A DNA stretch of 62,773 nucleotides from UM-FILTER-42-14 sp964586055 (GCA_964586055.1 CAZPFX010000002.1:1-62773); one strand, 5' to 3'. Shown: positions 15,531 to 24,863, counted from the first letter of the stretch. Notes: a model not told the origin generated them from the sequence alone. Numbers and translations are program-made.

Positions 15531-16552
15531 ATGAAATCTCAGACAAACTTAGCTATCGATGGCAATGAGGCTAATGTCGAGAATCGAGTTGGGAGTAATG
15601 TCTATGCTTTTGAAGTCCTTTCAGAACTTGAGAAGCAAACCAGAAAAAATTCTTCGATTACTTCCATAATTTTGTTAACAACTCATCCTCATGCTGGCAT
15701 GCCTGCGCAAAGGCCTGGTTGGAAGTATCGAGTTATTCGTCCGGCTTTTTTGTGGACACAGTGGGCTTTGCCTCGCTATTTATATGCTCATCAGAGTAAT
15801 TTTGATTTGTTTTTTACTCCCGGTCACTATGCGCCTCGACTCAGTCCAGTCCCATACATCTCCTCGGTTATGGATTTAGCTTTTTTGTCTCATCCAAGCT
15901 ACTTTACTCTGAAAGACAGATTGCAGTTGAAGTACTGGACGAAATATAGTGTCGAGAATGCTAAAAAAGTTCTCACTATTAGCGAAGCTTCAAAAAAAGA
16001 AATAATTTCNNNNNNNNNNNNNNNNNNNNNNNNNNNNNNNNNNNNNNNNNNNNNNNNNNNNNNNNNNNNNNNNNNNNNNNNNNNNNNNNNNNNNNNNNNN
16101 NNNNNNNNNTGCCGATATCTCTAGTCTTAGCAGGTAAGCAAGGCTGGATGGCTGAGCCAATTATCGAAAGAATTAAGAGCTCTCCATACGCAGACAGAAT
16201 TTTATTGACGGGATTTGTTGAAGACAAAGAGAAGTGGGCTCTTCTTGAAAAAGCTAAAGTCACTGCAGTTGTGGGCCTCGCTGAAGGTTTTGGTATTCCT
16301 GCTCTCGAAGCTTTACAGGCTGGCAGCGTACCTGTTGTTTCTAATATTTCGAGTCTTCCTGAAGTAGTTGGTCCAGCCGGAGTTCAGATCGACCCTACCA
16401 ACTCGCTAAGTATGGCTGATGGACTTTGGAAAGCGATGACTCTAACCGCAAGAGAAAGAGCGGTTTATAGAAGAAAAGCCCGTGAGCAGTGCAAAACTTT
16501 TTCGTGGAAAGAAACGGTCGAAAAATTACTAGAGGCCATGGCGAAGTCATGA
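15531..16552 (+). CDS. Glycosyltransferase family 4, interrupted by assembly gap
   Basis: The N-terminal piece (15531-16009) has the AIDGNEANVENRVGSNVYAF-type start of GT4 enzymes and ends in VLTISEASKKEII. The C-terminal piece after the gap (from 16110; LVLAGKQGW, then EGFGIPALEAL with the donor-site Glu pair) is in another frame, but the gap length is arbitrary, so one intact gene is the simplest reading. About 60-70 residues, including the usual PRKN region, would be missing in the gap. The stop overlaps the ruvC start (ATGA). Confidence 0.83.
16010..16109. other. Assembly gap (100 N)
   Basis: Scaffold placeholder inside the GT4 gene. The apparent frame change across it is therefore not evidence of a frameshift. 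Confidence 0.98.
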
Positions 16553-17031
16553 AAATTCTTGCGATTGATCCGGGTTTTGGCAGATGCGGCTGGGCGATTG
16601 GAGAAGTCGTCGATCGTAAGCTGAAGCTGATTGCTTATGACAGCATCATCACCAACCCAAAGCTTTCACGATTCGAAAGATATCAAGAAATTGTCAAAAA
16701 ATTAGTCGAGTTATTTTCCGAGTATCACCCAGAAGAACTGGCCACTGAAACCCTAGTTTTTGCTAACAATACAACCACTGCTTTTGCAGTCGCCGAGGTT
16801 CGCGGCATCATCATTGCCCAGGCTATTGCCCAGAACTGCGCTGCCTTTGAGTACAATCCCGCTACGATCAAGTCGACTTACACAGGTAACGGTCGCGCCG
16901 ATAAAAGAGCTATGGCTAAAATGACCGAGCTGACCTTCAAGATCCAGACCAAGGGTATTCTCGATGATACAATTGACGCCATAGCAGTACTCACCACTCA
17001 CACAGTCGTTGAGCATCATGGTATCCTCTAA
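16549..17031 (+). CDS. ruvC: Crossover junction endodeoxyribonuclease RuvC
   Basis: This 160-residue resolvase cuts Holliday junctions moved by RuvAB. The catalytic acidic residues are in place: Asp7 in AIDPGFGRCGWA, Glu67 in ATETLVF, and Asp140/Asp143 in LDDTIDAIAVL. The start at 16549 overlaps the stop of the preceding glycosyltransferase (ATGA) and gives the canonical MKILAIDPG beginning; the longer open frame upstream is only overlap. ruvA follows 2 nt after the stop and ruvB 13 nt after that, so the three Ruv subunits are co-transcribed within the glycan operon. Confidence 0.96.
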   Translation: MKILAIDPGFGRCGWAIGEVVDRKLKLIAYDSIITNPKLSRFERYQEIVKKLVELFSEYHPEELATETLVFANNTTTAFAVAEVRGIIIAQAIAQNCAAFEYNPATIKSTYTGNGRADKRAMAKMTELTFKIQTKGILDDTIDAIAVLTTHTVVEHHGIL

Positions 17032-17033
17032 TT

Positions 17034-17603
17034 ATGATTGCAGCCCTTACTGGTGTCGTTCGTGAAAACACAACCCAACTGGTGGTCGATGTAAATGGCG
17101 TTGGCTATGGTGTTTCAGTCGCCAATGTTCTTTTGGCCCAGTACCCAGTTGGCACCCCAGTTGATCTATATATTTATACTCATGTGGCCGAGCAGTCACT
17201 CGAGCTCTTCGGATTTTCAACTCAAAAAGAAAAAGAACTTTTTTTACTAATGCTTCAGGTTTCGGGAGTTGGTCCAAGAACGGCACTTCAATTAGCTGCT
17301 TTGGGAAGCACTCAGATTACGAACGCAGTCCAGCAAGGTCAAACCAGCATTTTCACCCAAGTTCCAAGAGTTGGTAAAAAACTAGCTCAGAAAATTATTA
17401 TTGAATTAAGTGGCAAACTCGGCAGTCTCAAAGAGCTTCAGCTTGGCTCTCTTGACGATACCCAGTCAATGGTTCTCGATGCTTTGAGATCGCTTGGCTA
17501 CGACGAAGCTTTGGCCCACGATTTGGTTTCAAAAGAAGATTACTCAGAAATGGAAATTGAGGTCGCGCTTGCCCAAACCATAAAAAAATTGGGCAAGCGC
17601 TAG
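17034..17603 (+). CDS. ruvA: Holliday junction branch migration protein RuvA
   Basis: 189 residues. The N-terminal OB-fold is visible as MIAALTGVVREN, VVDVNGVGYGVSV and YIYTHVAEQSLELFGF. The helix-hairpin-helix pair follows in LLMLQVSGVGPRTALQLAA and QVPRVGKKLAQKIIIELSGKL (residues about 75-130). A short C-terminal RuvB-binding helical domain ends the protein (ALRSLGYDEALA). It recognises four-way junctions and loads RuvB. It lies between ruvC and ruvB and has standard length. Confidence 0.96.
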   Translation: MIAALTGVVRENTTQLVVDVNGVGYGVSVANVLLAQYPVGTPVDLYIYTHVAEQSLELFGFSTQKEKELFLLMLQVSGVGPRTALQLAALGSTQITNAVQQGQTSIFTQVPRVGKKLAQKIIIELSGKLGSLKELQLGSLDDTQSMVLDALRSLGYDEALAHDLVSKEDYSEMEIEVALAQTIKKLGKR

Positions 17604-17616
17604 GAATATTTTAATA

Positions 17617-18285
17617 ATGAAAAAACAAATTCTGGAAGACGAGACAGTAGAGGACAAAGAGCTCCTCGCNNNNNNNNNNNNNNNNNNNNNNNNNNNNNNN
17701 NNNNNNNNNNNNNNNNNNNNNNNNNNNNNNNNNNNNNNNNNNNNNNNNNNNNNNNNNNNNNNNNNNNNNACCACCAGATATGGCTTGCTTTCTGGTCCAT
17801 TTCGAGATCGCTTCGGCCTGATCCATCGACTCTCCTATTATGATGAAATTGCACTTTCTATAATTCTCCAGCACTCAGCAAAGAAATTAATGGTTGAGCT
17901 AGAGCCCGCTGGTGCAGAGGAAATAGCTAGAAGAGCCAGGGGTACTCCGAGAATTGCCCTAAAGCTTCTAAAAAGAGTTAGAGATTTTGTTCAAGTCCAC
18001 AAACAAAAAGCAATCACCAGTGACTTGGTGACCAGAGCGCTCGACTTATTTGAAATAGACAGAAGAGGCCTGGACGAAAGCGATAGAAGACTTCTAAAAA
18101 GCTTGCTCACCAAACACAACGGTGGTCCCGTTGGTCTGAACACTTTAGCGGCCTCACTCAACGAAGATATGGTGACTGTGGAAGAGGTGGTTGAGCCGTA
18201 TTTGCTCCAGATCGGCTTTCTGAAGCGCACGCCCAAGGGTCGCGTCCTGACTGACGCTGCCAAAAAGCATCTGGAACTGTTCTAG
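17617..18285 (+). CDS. ruvB: Holliday junction helicase RuvB, core lost in assembly gap
   Basis: Only 17 residues precede the gap. After it the sequence resumes at TTRYGLLSGPFRDRFGLIHRL, the sensor/arginine-finger region, and continues through the winged-helix end (KRTPKGRVLTDAAKKHL). A full RuvB is about 335 residues; about 190 are visible, so the missing Walker A/B core needs roughly 400-450 nt, far more than 100 N. RuvB is the hexameric motor of branch migration. The call is secure from the C-terminal half and the ruvCAB order. Confidence 0.93.
   Translation: MKKQILEDETVEDKELLXXXXXXXXXXXXXXXXXXXXXXXXXXXXXXXXXXTTRYGLLSGPFRDRFGLIHRLSYYDEIALSIILQHSAKKLMVELEPAGAEEIARRARGTPRIALKLLKRVRDFVQVHKQKAITSDLVTRALDLFEIDRRGLDESDRRLLKSLLTKHNGGPVGLNTLAASLNEDMVTVEEVVEPYLLQIGFLKRTPKGRVLTDAAKKHLELF
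17670..17769. other. Assembly gap (100 N), real size larger
   Basis: Interrupts ruvB. Comparison with the usual RuvB length indicates several hundred missing bases. Confidence 0.97.
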
Positions 18286-18301
18286 TACTCGAGAAATAGC
18301 G

Positions 18302-18307
18302 TATACT
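18302..18307 (+). promoter_or_regulatory. -10-like box before the acetyltransferase gene
   Basis: TATACT, 9 nt before the ATG at 18317, in the only gap (31 nt) between ruvB and the next gene. It suggests a new transcription unit. Confidence 0.45.
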
Positions 18308-18316
18308 ATAGCTACT

Positions 18317-18898
18317 ATGTTGTGGCAAAAGATAATTCGTAGATTAAATGCAATTTCCTTGGAGCTAGTAACAGGATTTCTTTGGTGGGGAGTCGGTATT
18401 GTTCCGATTCATCATGTCCGTCGTTTTTTCTATCGATTGTTCGGAGTTAAGATTGGTTCGGGTTCGACTATTCATATGTTGGCAAGAATCTATGATCCCC
18501 GCTTTTTATCCATTGGCAAAGACACAATCATTGGTGAAAGAGCCACTTTAGATGGTCGCAGACAACTTCCAAATTCTAGAGGTGGGTTAACCATTGGAGA
18601 TCACGTTGATATTGCTTCAGAAGTAATGATCTGGACTAGTGAACACGATCTAAGAAGTCCCGGATTTTCAGCCATCGAAGAGCCAGTGACGATTGAAGAC
18701 TACGTCTTTATTGGTCCCAGAGCGATTATTTTGCCAGGAGTAAAGATAGGTAGGGGAGTAGTTGTAGCAGCTGGAGCTGTGGTCACAAAAGATGTTCCCC
18801 CAGGAGTCATTGTCGGCGGGGTACCAGCTAAAGAGATTGGAAGAAGGCCCATCGAAAACCTCTCGTATAGATTAGGTCGCGCCCGTTGGTTTCAATAA
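18317..18898 (+). CDS. Left-handed beta-helix acyltransferase (WbbJ/maltose-acetyltransferase-like)
   Basis: 193 residues. An N-terminal hydrophobic segment is followed by hexapeptide repeats: IGSGSTIH, IGKDTIIGERATLDG, IGDHVDIASEVMIWTSEHD, IEDYVFIGPRAIILPGVKIGRGVVVAAGAVVTKDV and VGGVPAKEIGRR. The SEHD His is in the position of the usual acetyl-transfer His (family knowledge). It probably O-acetylates a sugar of the surface polymer. It lies between ruvB and a GT2 gene. Confidence 0.87.
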   Translation: MLWQKIIRRLNAISLELVTGFLWWGVGIVPIHHVRRFFYRLFGVKIGSGSTIHMLARIYDPRFLSIGKDTIIGERATLDGRRQLPNSRGGLTIGDHVDIASEVMIWTSEHDLRSPGFSAIEEPVTIEDYVFIGPRAIILPGVKIGRGVVVAAGAVVTKDVPPGVIVGGVPAKEIGRRPIENLSYRLGRARWFQ

Positions 18899-18904
18899 GT
18901 TCGT

Positions 18905-19663
18905 ATGACTCTTTCAGTTATCATAATTTCGTACAATACTAAGGAGCTCACTCTCCAGGCGGTTAAGTCGGTGGTTAGTTCGATTCAAGATAAAAAATTG
19001 TTGGATCAAATAGAAATCCTAGTTGTCGATAATAATTCTCAAGATGATTCTGTTTCTGCTTTAACAAAGTTAAANNNNNNNNNNNNNNNNNNNNNNNNNN
19101 NNNNNNNNNNNNNNNNNNNNNNNNNNNNNNNNNNNNNNNNNNNNNNNNNNNNNNNNNNNNNNNNNNNNNNNNNNTTATCTTCGCAGATGTTTTTTCTTGA
19201 TGACTTGCCAATTATCGGTCATTTTTTACCCTCAACTCAACAACGCGATACGAGCCTTTTAGAAAGTCGCAAAGACTTGATTTCTTTCGGTTGGGTGGCG
19301 GGCACAGCTATGTGTATTCGACGCGCAACTATCGATGAAATAGGAGATCTCGATGAGAATATCTTTATGTACGGAGAAGACATGGAGTATTGTTTGCGTG
19401 CAAATAAGCACCACTGGGACGTGGGCATTGCTCCAAGATCTGTGGTTATCCATCACAAGACAGCTAGCTCGAGTGAGGAAAATGCTCTCGTGGGAGAGCT
19501 AAAAGGTTATCGTTATATTTGGGCAAAACACCTCCCACTTTGGCAGCGACCATTTTTAGAGTTTGTGCTTAGATTCGCGGTCATCTTGAGAGTAATCGCA
19601 TTTACCTTGATTGGAAAAGGGCGCACGGCTCATACTTATCTTAAAATTCTGAAAAAGCTTTGA
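18905..19663 (+). CDS. Glycosyltransferase family 2, interrupted by assembly gap
   Basis: The start LSVIIISYNTKELTLQAV and VVDNNSQDDSV are typical of GT2 (rhamnosyltransferase-like) nucleotide-binding loops. The gap removes the region with the expected D-x-D. After it, GWVAGTAMCIRRATIDEIG and FMYGEDMEYCLRAN contain the ED catalytic-base motif, then VVIHHKT. A hydrophobic C-terminal segment could anchor the enzyme to the membrane. The stop overlaps the start of the ligase gene at 19663. Probably 30 or more residues beyond the nominal gap are missing. Confidence 0.85.
   Translation: MTLSVIIISYNTKELTLQAVKSVVSSIQDKKLLDQIEILVVDNNSQDDSVSALTKLXXXXXXXXXXXXXXXXXXXXXXXXXXXXXXXXXXLSSQMFFLDDLPIIGHFLPSTQQRDTSLLESRKDLISFGWVAGTAMCIRRATIDEIGDLDENIFMYGEDMEYCLRANKHHWDVGIAPRSVVIHHKTASSSEENALVGELKGYRYIWAKHLPLWQRPFLEFVLRFAVILRVIAFTLIGKGRTAHTYLKILKKL
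19075..19174. other. Assembly gap (100 N)
   Basis: Interrupts the GT2 gene between its first nucleotide-binding loop and its catalytic half. Confidence 0.98.
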
Positions 19664-21345
19664 TGAAAAAAATTCTAAAAAAAATCCAGCCTTGGTTTGA
19701 CGAGTATGCCTTAATAGTTTTATCAGGCTTCCTTTTGGCATTTATCCCTCTGTATCCCAAGCTGCCGCTATTTGACATTATTCCTGGATATTTGGTTAGA
19801 GTTCGAATTGAGGACTTCTTTGTTGCTCTAGCAGTTTTGATTTGGATTATCCAAGTTGCCAGGAAGAAAATTGTCTGGAAGACGCCGCTGACCAAGCCGG
19901 TCGTTTACTACATGATTGCTGGCTTCCTCTCTATCCTAAGCGCTGTTTTTATTACTAAGACGGTGCCCGCAGAGCTTCTTCATGTAGGCAAAACCACGCT
20001 CCATTACTTTCGCTATATTGAGTATTTCAGTATTTTCTTCATTTTATTTTCGGCGATAAAAACAAAAAAACACTTGGAAGTTTTACTCAAAGTTTTGTTC
20101 GGAACTATTCTCGTAATAATTATTTATGGCTTCGGCCAAAAGTACTTTTATTGGCCAGTCTACTCGACGATGAATCGTGAGTTCAGCAAGGGCTTGAGGC
20201 TTTATCTAACAGAACACGCTCGTGTGCAGTCAACTTTTGGTGGCCACTATGATCTCGGAGGATACCTTGTCTTGATGTTGCCCCTAGTCTTGGCGGCAAG
20301 TTACGCTTTTGTGAAAAAAAGTTCTAGATTTTTTCTAAGAATTTTATTTTTCTTCGGCACATGGCAGCTTATCGTTGGAGCATCAAGATCATCATTTGCC
20401 TCCTTTTTTGTTGCCATTGGCATAGTTTTGTTGTTCTTTACCTTTGATCAAAAAACAATTTGGAAAAAAGTCAAATGGTTATCGCTACAGCTTTTATCGC
20501 TAGGTTTTGTGATTGGAATTTTACTTTCAATTTTTGGAGAAGACATCAACGAAAGATTTCTCCAGACACTAGAAGGCTTCCCAGAATTAAATTCTACTTA
20601 TCACCGACTTAACGGCCAGAGAAAAGATTTTATGTACACCTACTTGCCTCAGGTGACGGGAATTACTACCTTGAGAGATAGGCTGAAACCAGATAATGGT
20701 ATCTCTACTGATGAGGCAACTTTAGCCTTAGATAAAGATAATGTTCTAGTGCCTTCTGACCAAAGACCAACTACTGAGAGGCCTGGGGATGTCTATGTAA
20801 ATGTGCCCGACCTGCAAAAGGTTGCCTCAACCTCAGCCGATGGCACGGTCACTTACACAACGATTGAGGTCGAGAGAACATACTCTGATAATGCTCTAAT
20901 CTATGGACTTTCATACGCCATTCGCCTTGATTCGCTTTGGCCGAGGGCTATCTCGGGTTTTACAACTAATCCAGTTTTTGGGTCGGGGTATGCGACCCTG
21001 ACGAAAGAGGCAGTCGGTCAGTTTACTGAGGCAGAGAGTACTGATAACAATTACCTAAGAGCTTTGGGAGAAACGGGTTTAGCAGGATTTCTAACTTTTT
21101 TTGGAGCCGTCTTCTTAGCAATTTGGCTGTCGTTTAAAACTCTCACAAAAAAGATTTCATTGAACGGCTATGAGAAAACCATAATTGTTGGCTTTATCTC
21201 GGGCTCAATTGGCCTTTTGGTAAATGCAATGGCCATAGATATTTTTGCTGCTTCCAAGGTTGCCTTCTCATTCTGGGCTCTCGCAGGTATGGCCTTGAGT
21301 ATTTATGTCAAAAAAAATAAGACGAAAAGAAAATTTAAAAAATGA
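19663..21345 (+). CDS. O-antigen-ligase/polymerase-like membrane protein
   Basis: 560 residues with about a dozen membrane helices and a large external loop near residues 305-420. It is paralogous to the first 510 residues of the protein at 8635, with shared FIPLYPK, YSTMNREFSKG, VQSTFGGHYDL and ESTDNNYLRALGETGLAGF. Wzy_C-type ligases usually have an H-N pair in the last motif; both paralogs have D-N. It would join or polymerise lipid-linked glycans outside the membrane. The ATG at 19663 overlaps the previous stop; the next gene overlaps by ATGA. Confidence 0.83.
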   Translation: MKKILKKIQPWFDEYALIVLSGFLLAFIPLYPKLPLFDIIPGYLVRVRIEDFFVALAVLIWIIQVARKKIVWKTPLTKPVVYYMIAGFLSILSAVFITKTVPAELLHVGKTTLHYFRYIEYFSIFFILFSAIKTKKHLEVLLKVLFGTILVIIIYGFGQKYFYWPVYSTMNREFSKGLRLYLTEHARVQSTFGGHYDLGGYLVLMLPLVLAASYAFVKKSSRFFLRILFFFGTWQLIVGASRSSFASFFVAIGIVLLFFTFDQKTIWKKVKWLSLQLLSLGFVIGILLSIFGEDINERFLQTLEGFPELNSTYHRLNGQRKDFMYTYLPQVTGITTLRDRLKPDNGISTDEATLALDKDNVLVPSDQRPTTERPGDVYVNVPDLQKVASTSADGTVTYTTIEVERTYSDNALIYGLSYAIRLDSLWPRAISGFTTNPVFGSGYATLTKEAVGQFTEAESTDNNYLRALGETGLAGFLTFFGAVFLAIWLSFKTLTKKISLNGYEKTIIVGFISGSIGLLVNAMAIDIFAASKVAFSFWALAGMALSIYVKKNKTKRKFKK

Positions 21346-22796
21346 TCAGAAAGTATCGTATTATTTTATCTTTGTTGTTTTTGGCTTTCATTGTTCGCCT
21401 CTATAACATCTCGACCCCGCTTCTTGATTGGCACAGTTTTCGTCAGGTAGACACGGCGTCAGTTACCCAGGAGTTCGTGGTCAATGGCGTTGATATTTTG
21501 CTTCCCAGATACCACGATCTTTCAAATATTCAGTCCGGCAAGGAGAATCCAGAGGGATGGAGGATGGTGGAGCTGCCTTTGCCCCAGGCATTAGTAGCAG
21601 TTATTGTCAGAGCCGTTCCGGCTTTTTCATTAGTTGTTGTCAGCAGATTACTAACAGTATTCTTTTCGCTAATTACCTTAATTTCAATTTATTACCTAGT
21701 CAGAGATATATCTGGAGAAATTCCAGCTCGTTTGTCAGCATTGGTCTTCGCCATCTTGCCATACAGTGTTTTTTATTCTCGAGTAATAATGCCGGATCCC
21801 ATCATGGTTGGGCTGAGCAGCGCAGCAATTCTTTGTTTTTGGTTGTGGACGAAAAAATATCATTCTAGATATTTATTATTGACTGGATTGCTAATGGCCT
21901 TGAGTCTTCTCATCAAACCCTTTAGTCTTTTTCTGGCGCCAGTTTTTCTTGCCATTGCCATTACTGAGTTTGCCAAAATTGGCTGGAAAAAAATTATTCA
22001 GGCGGTTGTTATCGGTGGAATTTCACTATTGCCATTACTTTGGTGGCGCAACTGGATTCTTCAGTTCCCAGCTGGTATTCCCGCCTCCGATTGGCTCTAC
22101 AATGGGCCGATTAACGAAGTGCCCCCTAGACTTAGGCCCGTTTGGTTTCGCTGGCTTTGGTACGAAAGACTGACGAAATTAATGCTTGGGTACGTAGGTG
22201 TGACCTTTCTGTTTAGCAATTTCATTTCCTTTTTCTCAAAAATCACTAAGCGCACGCGAAATGAACTGCTTATCTATGGTTCATGGTGGCTTGCCGTTAT
22301 ATTATTTTTCATCGTTATCGCCCGCGGCAACGTCCAGCACGATTACTATCAAATATTCATGTTGCCAATTCTCAGTATCTCGGTTGGTCGGGGAATGTAT
22401 TTGCTACTTAATTTGCTTAAAAAATATAATAAAAGGATTGCATATTTATCAGTTGCATCATTATTTCTCGTAATGATATTTCTTGCCTGGCAGCAAGTAA
22501 AGGGCTACTACGTTATAAATCACTGGGAGTACGTTGAGGCAGGAGCTCGTGTTCAAGCTCTAACTAATCCTGAGGATTTGGTGATTGCTCCAGCCTTTGG
22601 TGATACCATGTTTCTCTTCCAAACCAGGCGTCGCGGTTGGCCAATAGGTTTTGAAATAGATAAAAAAATTGCAGCTGGTGCCCAATACTACATCACCACC
22701 AGTTATGATGATGAGGCCAGAGAACTGGAAAAAGAGTATCTTACTCTTGAAAAAACCGACAAGTATTTGTTCTTAGATCTACAAAAACACTTATGA
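21342..22796 (+). CDS. GT39-like membrane glycosyltransferase
   Basis: 484 residues. The N-terminal loop LDWHSFRQVDTASVTQEF has the acidic residue expected of GT-C transferases, and RVIMPDPIMVGLSSAAI fits the second-loop helix of ArnT-like enzymes. About ten membrane helices are followed by a short soluble C-terminal part (NPEDLVIAPAFGDTMFLFQTRR). It probably transfers a sugar from a polyprenyl-phosphate donor on the outer face. It overlaps both neighbours by ATGA, so it belongs to one tightly coupled operon running from about 18905 to 29342. Confidence 0.75.
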   Translation: MIRKYRIILSLLFLAFIVRLYNISTPLLDWHSFRQVDTASVTQEFVVNGVDILLPRYHDLSNIQSGKENPEGWRMVELPLPQALVAVIVRAVPAFSLVVVSRLLTVFFSLITLISIYYLVRDISGEIPARLSALVFAILPYSVFYSRVIMPDPIMVGLSSAAILCFWLWTKKYHSRYLLLTGLLMALSLLIKPFSLFLAPVFLAIAITEFAKIGWKKIIQAVVIGGISLLPLLWWRNWILQFPAGIPASDWLYNGPINEVPPRLRPVWFRWLWYERLTKLMLGYVGVTFLFSNFISFFSKITKRTRNELLIYGSWWLAVILFFIVIARGNVQHDYYQIFMLPILSISVGRGMYLLLNLLKKYNKRIAYLSVASLFLVMIFLAWQQVKGYYVINHWEYVEAGARVQALTNPEDLVIAPAFGDTMFLFQTRRRGWPIGFEIDKKIAAGAQYYITTSYDDEARELEKEYLTLEKTDKYLFLDLQKHL

Positions 22797-23998
22797 ATAT
22801 TTTGATGCTGACACCATATTTGCCGTACCCGCTTCTTTCTGGCGGCCAGATTCGGACTTATAACCTTCTAAAACAATTGGCCGATAAACATAATGTGACT
22901 CTTTTTGCCCTTATAAAAGATGACAGCGAAGAGCAGTATATTCCGGAGCTTGAGAAGTTCTGTCATAAGGTAAGAGTTTTTCGTCGCTCAAAGCAACCAT
23001 TCACTTTAAGAAATATTTTCAAAACAGCTTTCTCTTCTTATCCGTTTCTTGTTATGAGAAATTATGTTTCTGAAGTTACACAGGCAATTCGTGATGAGAT
23101 GGGAAAAAATACCTTTGATCTTTTGCACGCTGAGACTTTTTATATGATGCCTCATTTGCCAAAAACAAAAACTCCGACGATTCTGGTGGAACAAACGATT
23201 GAGTATCTTGGATATGAGAGCTATGCCAAGCAAGCCTCGGCATTTCTTCGTCCGCTCTTAAATATTGATATCGCCAAAATTAAACGCTGGGAAAAGTATT
23301 ATTGGCGCCAGGCTGATCAGCTTATCGTCATGAGCGATCGGGACAAAGAATTTATCGTTCAAACTACAGAGCTTGAGAAAGAAATAGCTGTGGTCGCTAA
23401 TGGAGTGGAATCCGATTGGTTTGATGAAAAACCCAAAAAATCTCATGCAAAACCAACCGTCCTTTTTGTCGGAACTTTTAAGTGGTTGCCGAATCGCGAA
23501 GCTGTGCGCTTTTTAGTCCATCACATTTGGCCAAAAATACTTCTGGAATTGCCAGAGGCAGAGCTTCACATTGTCGGCAATGCGCCTACCAAAGAAATTG
23601 AATCATTTGCAGACCAGTACAAAAATGTTTTTGTAAAAGGTCGAGTCGAAGATATCCGAGATGCTTTTGCAGTATCTGATATTTTGGTTGCGCCAGTTTT
23701 TAGTGGCAAGGGGACTCGCTATAAGGTGCTAGAGGCCATGGCTTCTGGAACCCCTCTGGTGGCCACACCAACGGCGGTTGAGGGATTAGAACTGACGCCA
23801 GATGAGCACGTGCTTCTTGGAAGTTCAGCTGATGAGTTAGCAGCGCAAGCGGTAAGACTTCTAAGATCTAAGTCTTTACAACAGAATTTATCAGAATTTG
23901 GCAAGTATTACGTCAAGAAGCACTTTGATTGGCGAACGATCTCAGCCCAACTTGATATACTATACCGCCGCATTGGGGCACACAATGAAAAAAACTAA
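22793..23998 (+). CDS. Glycosyltransferase family 4 (GT4/WcaI-like)
   Basis: 401 residues. It starts NILMLTPYLPYPLLSGGQIR, a GT4 fold signature with the acceptor-side glycines. VANGVESDWF precedes FVGTFKWLPNREAVRFL, and the donor site is SGKGTRYKVLEAMASGTPLVAT, in which the first Glu of E-x7-E is replaced by a GKGTR-type sequence, as in a common GT4 subgroup. It lies in the tightly packed glycan operon. The next gene begins 14 nt before its stop. Confidence 0.87.
   Translation: MNILMLTPYLPYPLLSGGQIRTYNLLKQLADKHNVTLFALIKDDSEEQYIPELEKFCHKVRVFRRSKQPFTLRNIFKTAFSSYPFLVMRNYVSEVTQAIRDEMGKNTFDLLHAETFYMMPHLPKTKTPTILVEQTIEYLGYESYAKQASAFLRPLLNIDIAKIKRWEKYYWRQADQLIVMSDRDKEFIVQTTELEKEIAVVANGVESDWFDEKPKKSHAKPTVLFVGTFKWLPNREAVRFLVHHIWPKILLELPEAELHIVGNAPTKEIESFADQYKNVFVKGRVEDIRDAFAVSDILVAPVFSGKGTRYKVLEAMASGTPLVATPTAVEGLELTPDEHVLLGSSADELAAQAVRLLRSKSLQQNLSEFGKYYVKKHFDWRTISAQLDILYRRIGAHNEKN
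23953..23961 (+). promoter_or_regulatory. Possible internal extended -10
   Basis: TGATATACT inside the end of the GT4 gene, 23 nt before the GT2 ATG at 23985. It is identical to the element before rplU. Confidence 0.4.
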
Positions 23999-24863
23999 AA
24001 TCGATCTCGAACTTATCTTCCTTACCTACAATAGTGGTTTTTGGATAAAAAAAGCCCTTTCTTCGTTACAAGAGTTTTATCTTCAGCACACAAATAAAAA
24101 TATTCTTGTCACTGTTGTTGACAATAACAGCACAGACGAAACGATTGAAGTTATTAAGAGAGATTTTCCGTGGGTAAAGACAATTGTTCTTGAAGAGAAT
24201 GTCGGTTTTTCTAAAGCAAATAACGTGGCTCTTTCCCAAAGTAAAGCTAAATACGCGATGCTTCTGAATTCAGATGTCGAGTTTACTTCTGACTCAAACT
24301 TAGACTTGCTTATTAGATACATGAACTCCCATCCAAGAGTTGGGATAGTGACTCCAAAGCTAAGTTTCTTTAATGGTTCTCTTGATCCAGCTTGTCACCG
24401 TGGGGAGCCAACCCTCTGGGCTTCTTTTGCCTATTTTAGTCGTTTAGAAAAAATGTTTCCTAACTCTCCCAAGTTTGGTCAGTATCACCAAACGTATAAA
24501 AACCTCAACTCAATTCACGAAATTGACGCGTGTTCGGGAGCAGCATTGTTGGCAAGAGTGAGTGCTTTTAAAACTGTCGGTTTGCTTGATGAACAATTTT
24601 TTATGTATGCCGAAGACTTAGACTGGTGTAAAAGATTTAGGGAAGACAATTGGCAAGTTGTTTATAATCCAAAAGTTGAAATGATTCATCACAAATACAA
24701 GTCGGGTATAAAACAATCATCGCAAAGTATTGCTAAGAAAACCCGTCAGCACTTTTTCAATACCATGCTACAATATTTCGACAAGCACTATGCCAAGGAT
24801 TATCCAGGCTTCGTGCGAGCATTAGTAAAATACTTCTTAGAACTTAAGAAAGGCGGTGTATGA
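23985..24863 (+). CDS. Glycosyltransferase family 2
   Basis: 292 residues. LELIFLTYNSGFWIKKALSS and VVDNNSTDETIEVI form the nucleotide-binding start; MLLNSDVEF gives the D-x-D equivalent; IDACSGAALLARVSAF and FMYAEDLDWCKRF hold the ED catalytic motif; MIHHKYKSG follows. I use ATG 23985, because the longer frame only overlaps the preceding gene. An extended -10 (TGATATACT, 23953-23961) lies inside the end of the previous gene, so an internal promoter is possible. The stop overlaps the next start (ATGA). Confidence 0.88.
   Translation: MKKTKIDLELIFLTYNSGFWIKKALSSLQEFYLQHTNKNILVTVVDNNSTDETIEVIKRDFPWVKTIVLEENVGFSKANNVALSQSKAKYAMLLNSDVEFTSDSNLDLLIRYMNSHPRVGIVTPKLSFFNGSLDPACHRGEPTLWASFAYFSRLEKMFPNSPKFGQYHQTYKNLNSIHEIDACSGAALLARVSAFKTVGLLDEQFFMYAEDLDWCKRFREDNWQVVYNPKVEMIHHKYKSGIKQSSQSIAKKTRQHFFNTMLQYFDKHYAKDYPGFVRALVKYFLELKKGGV

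Noticed and set aside
15531..16552. Frameshift in the second GT4 gene
   Set aside because: The frame change coincides with a 100-N gap of unknown length, so it carries no information.
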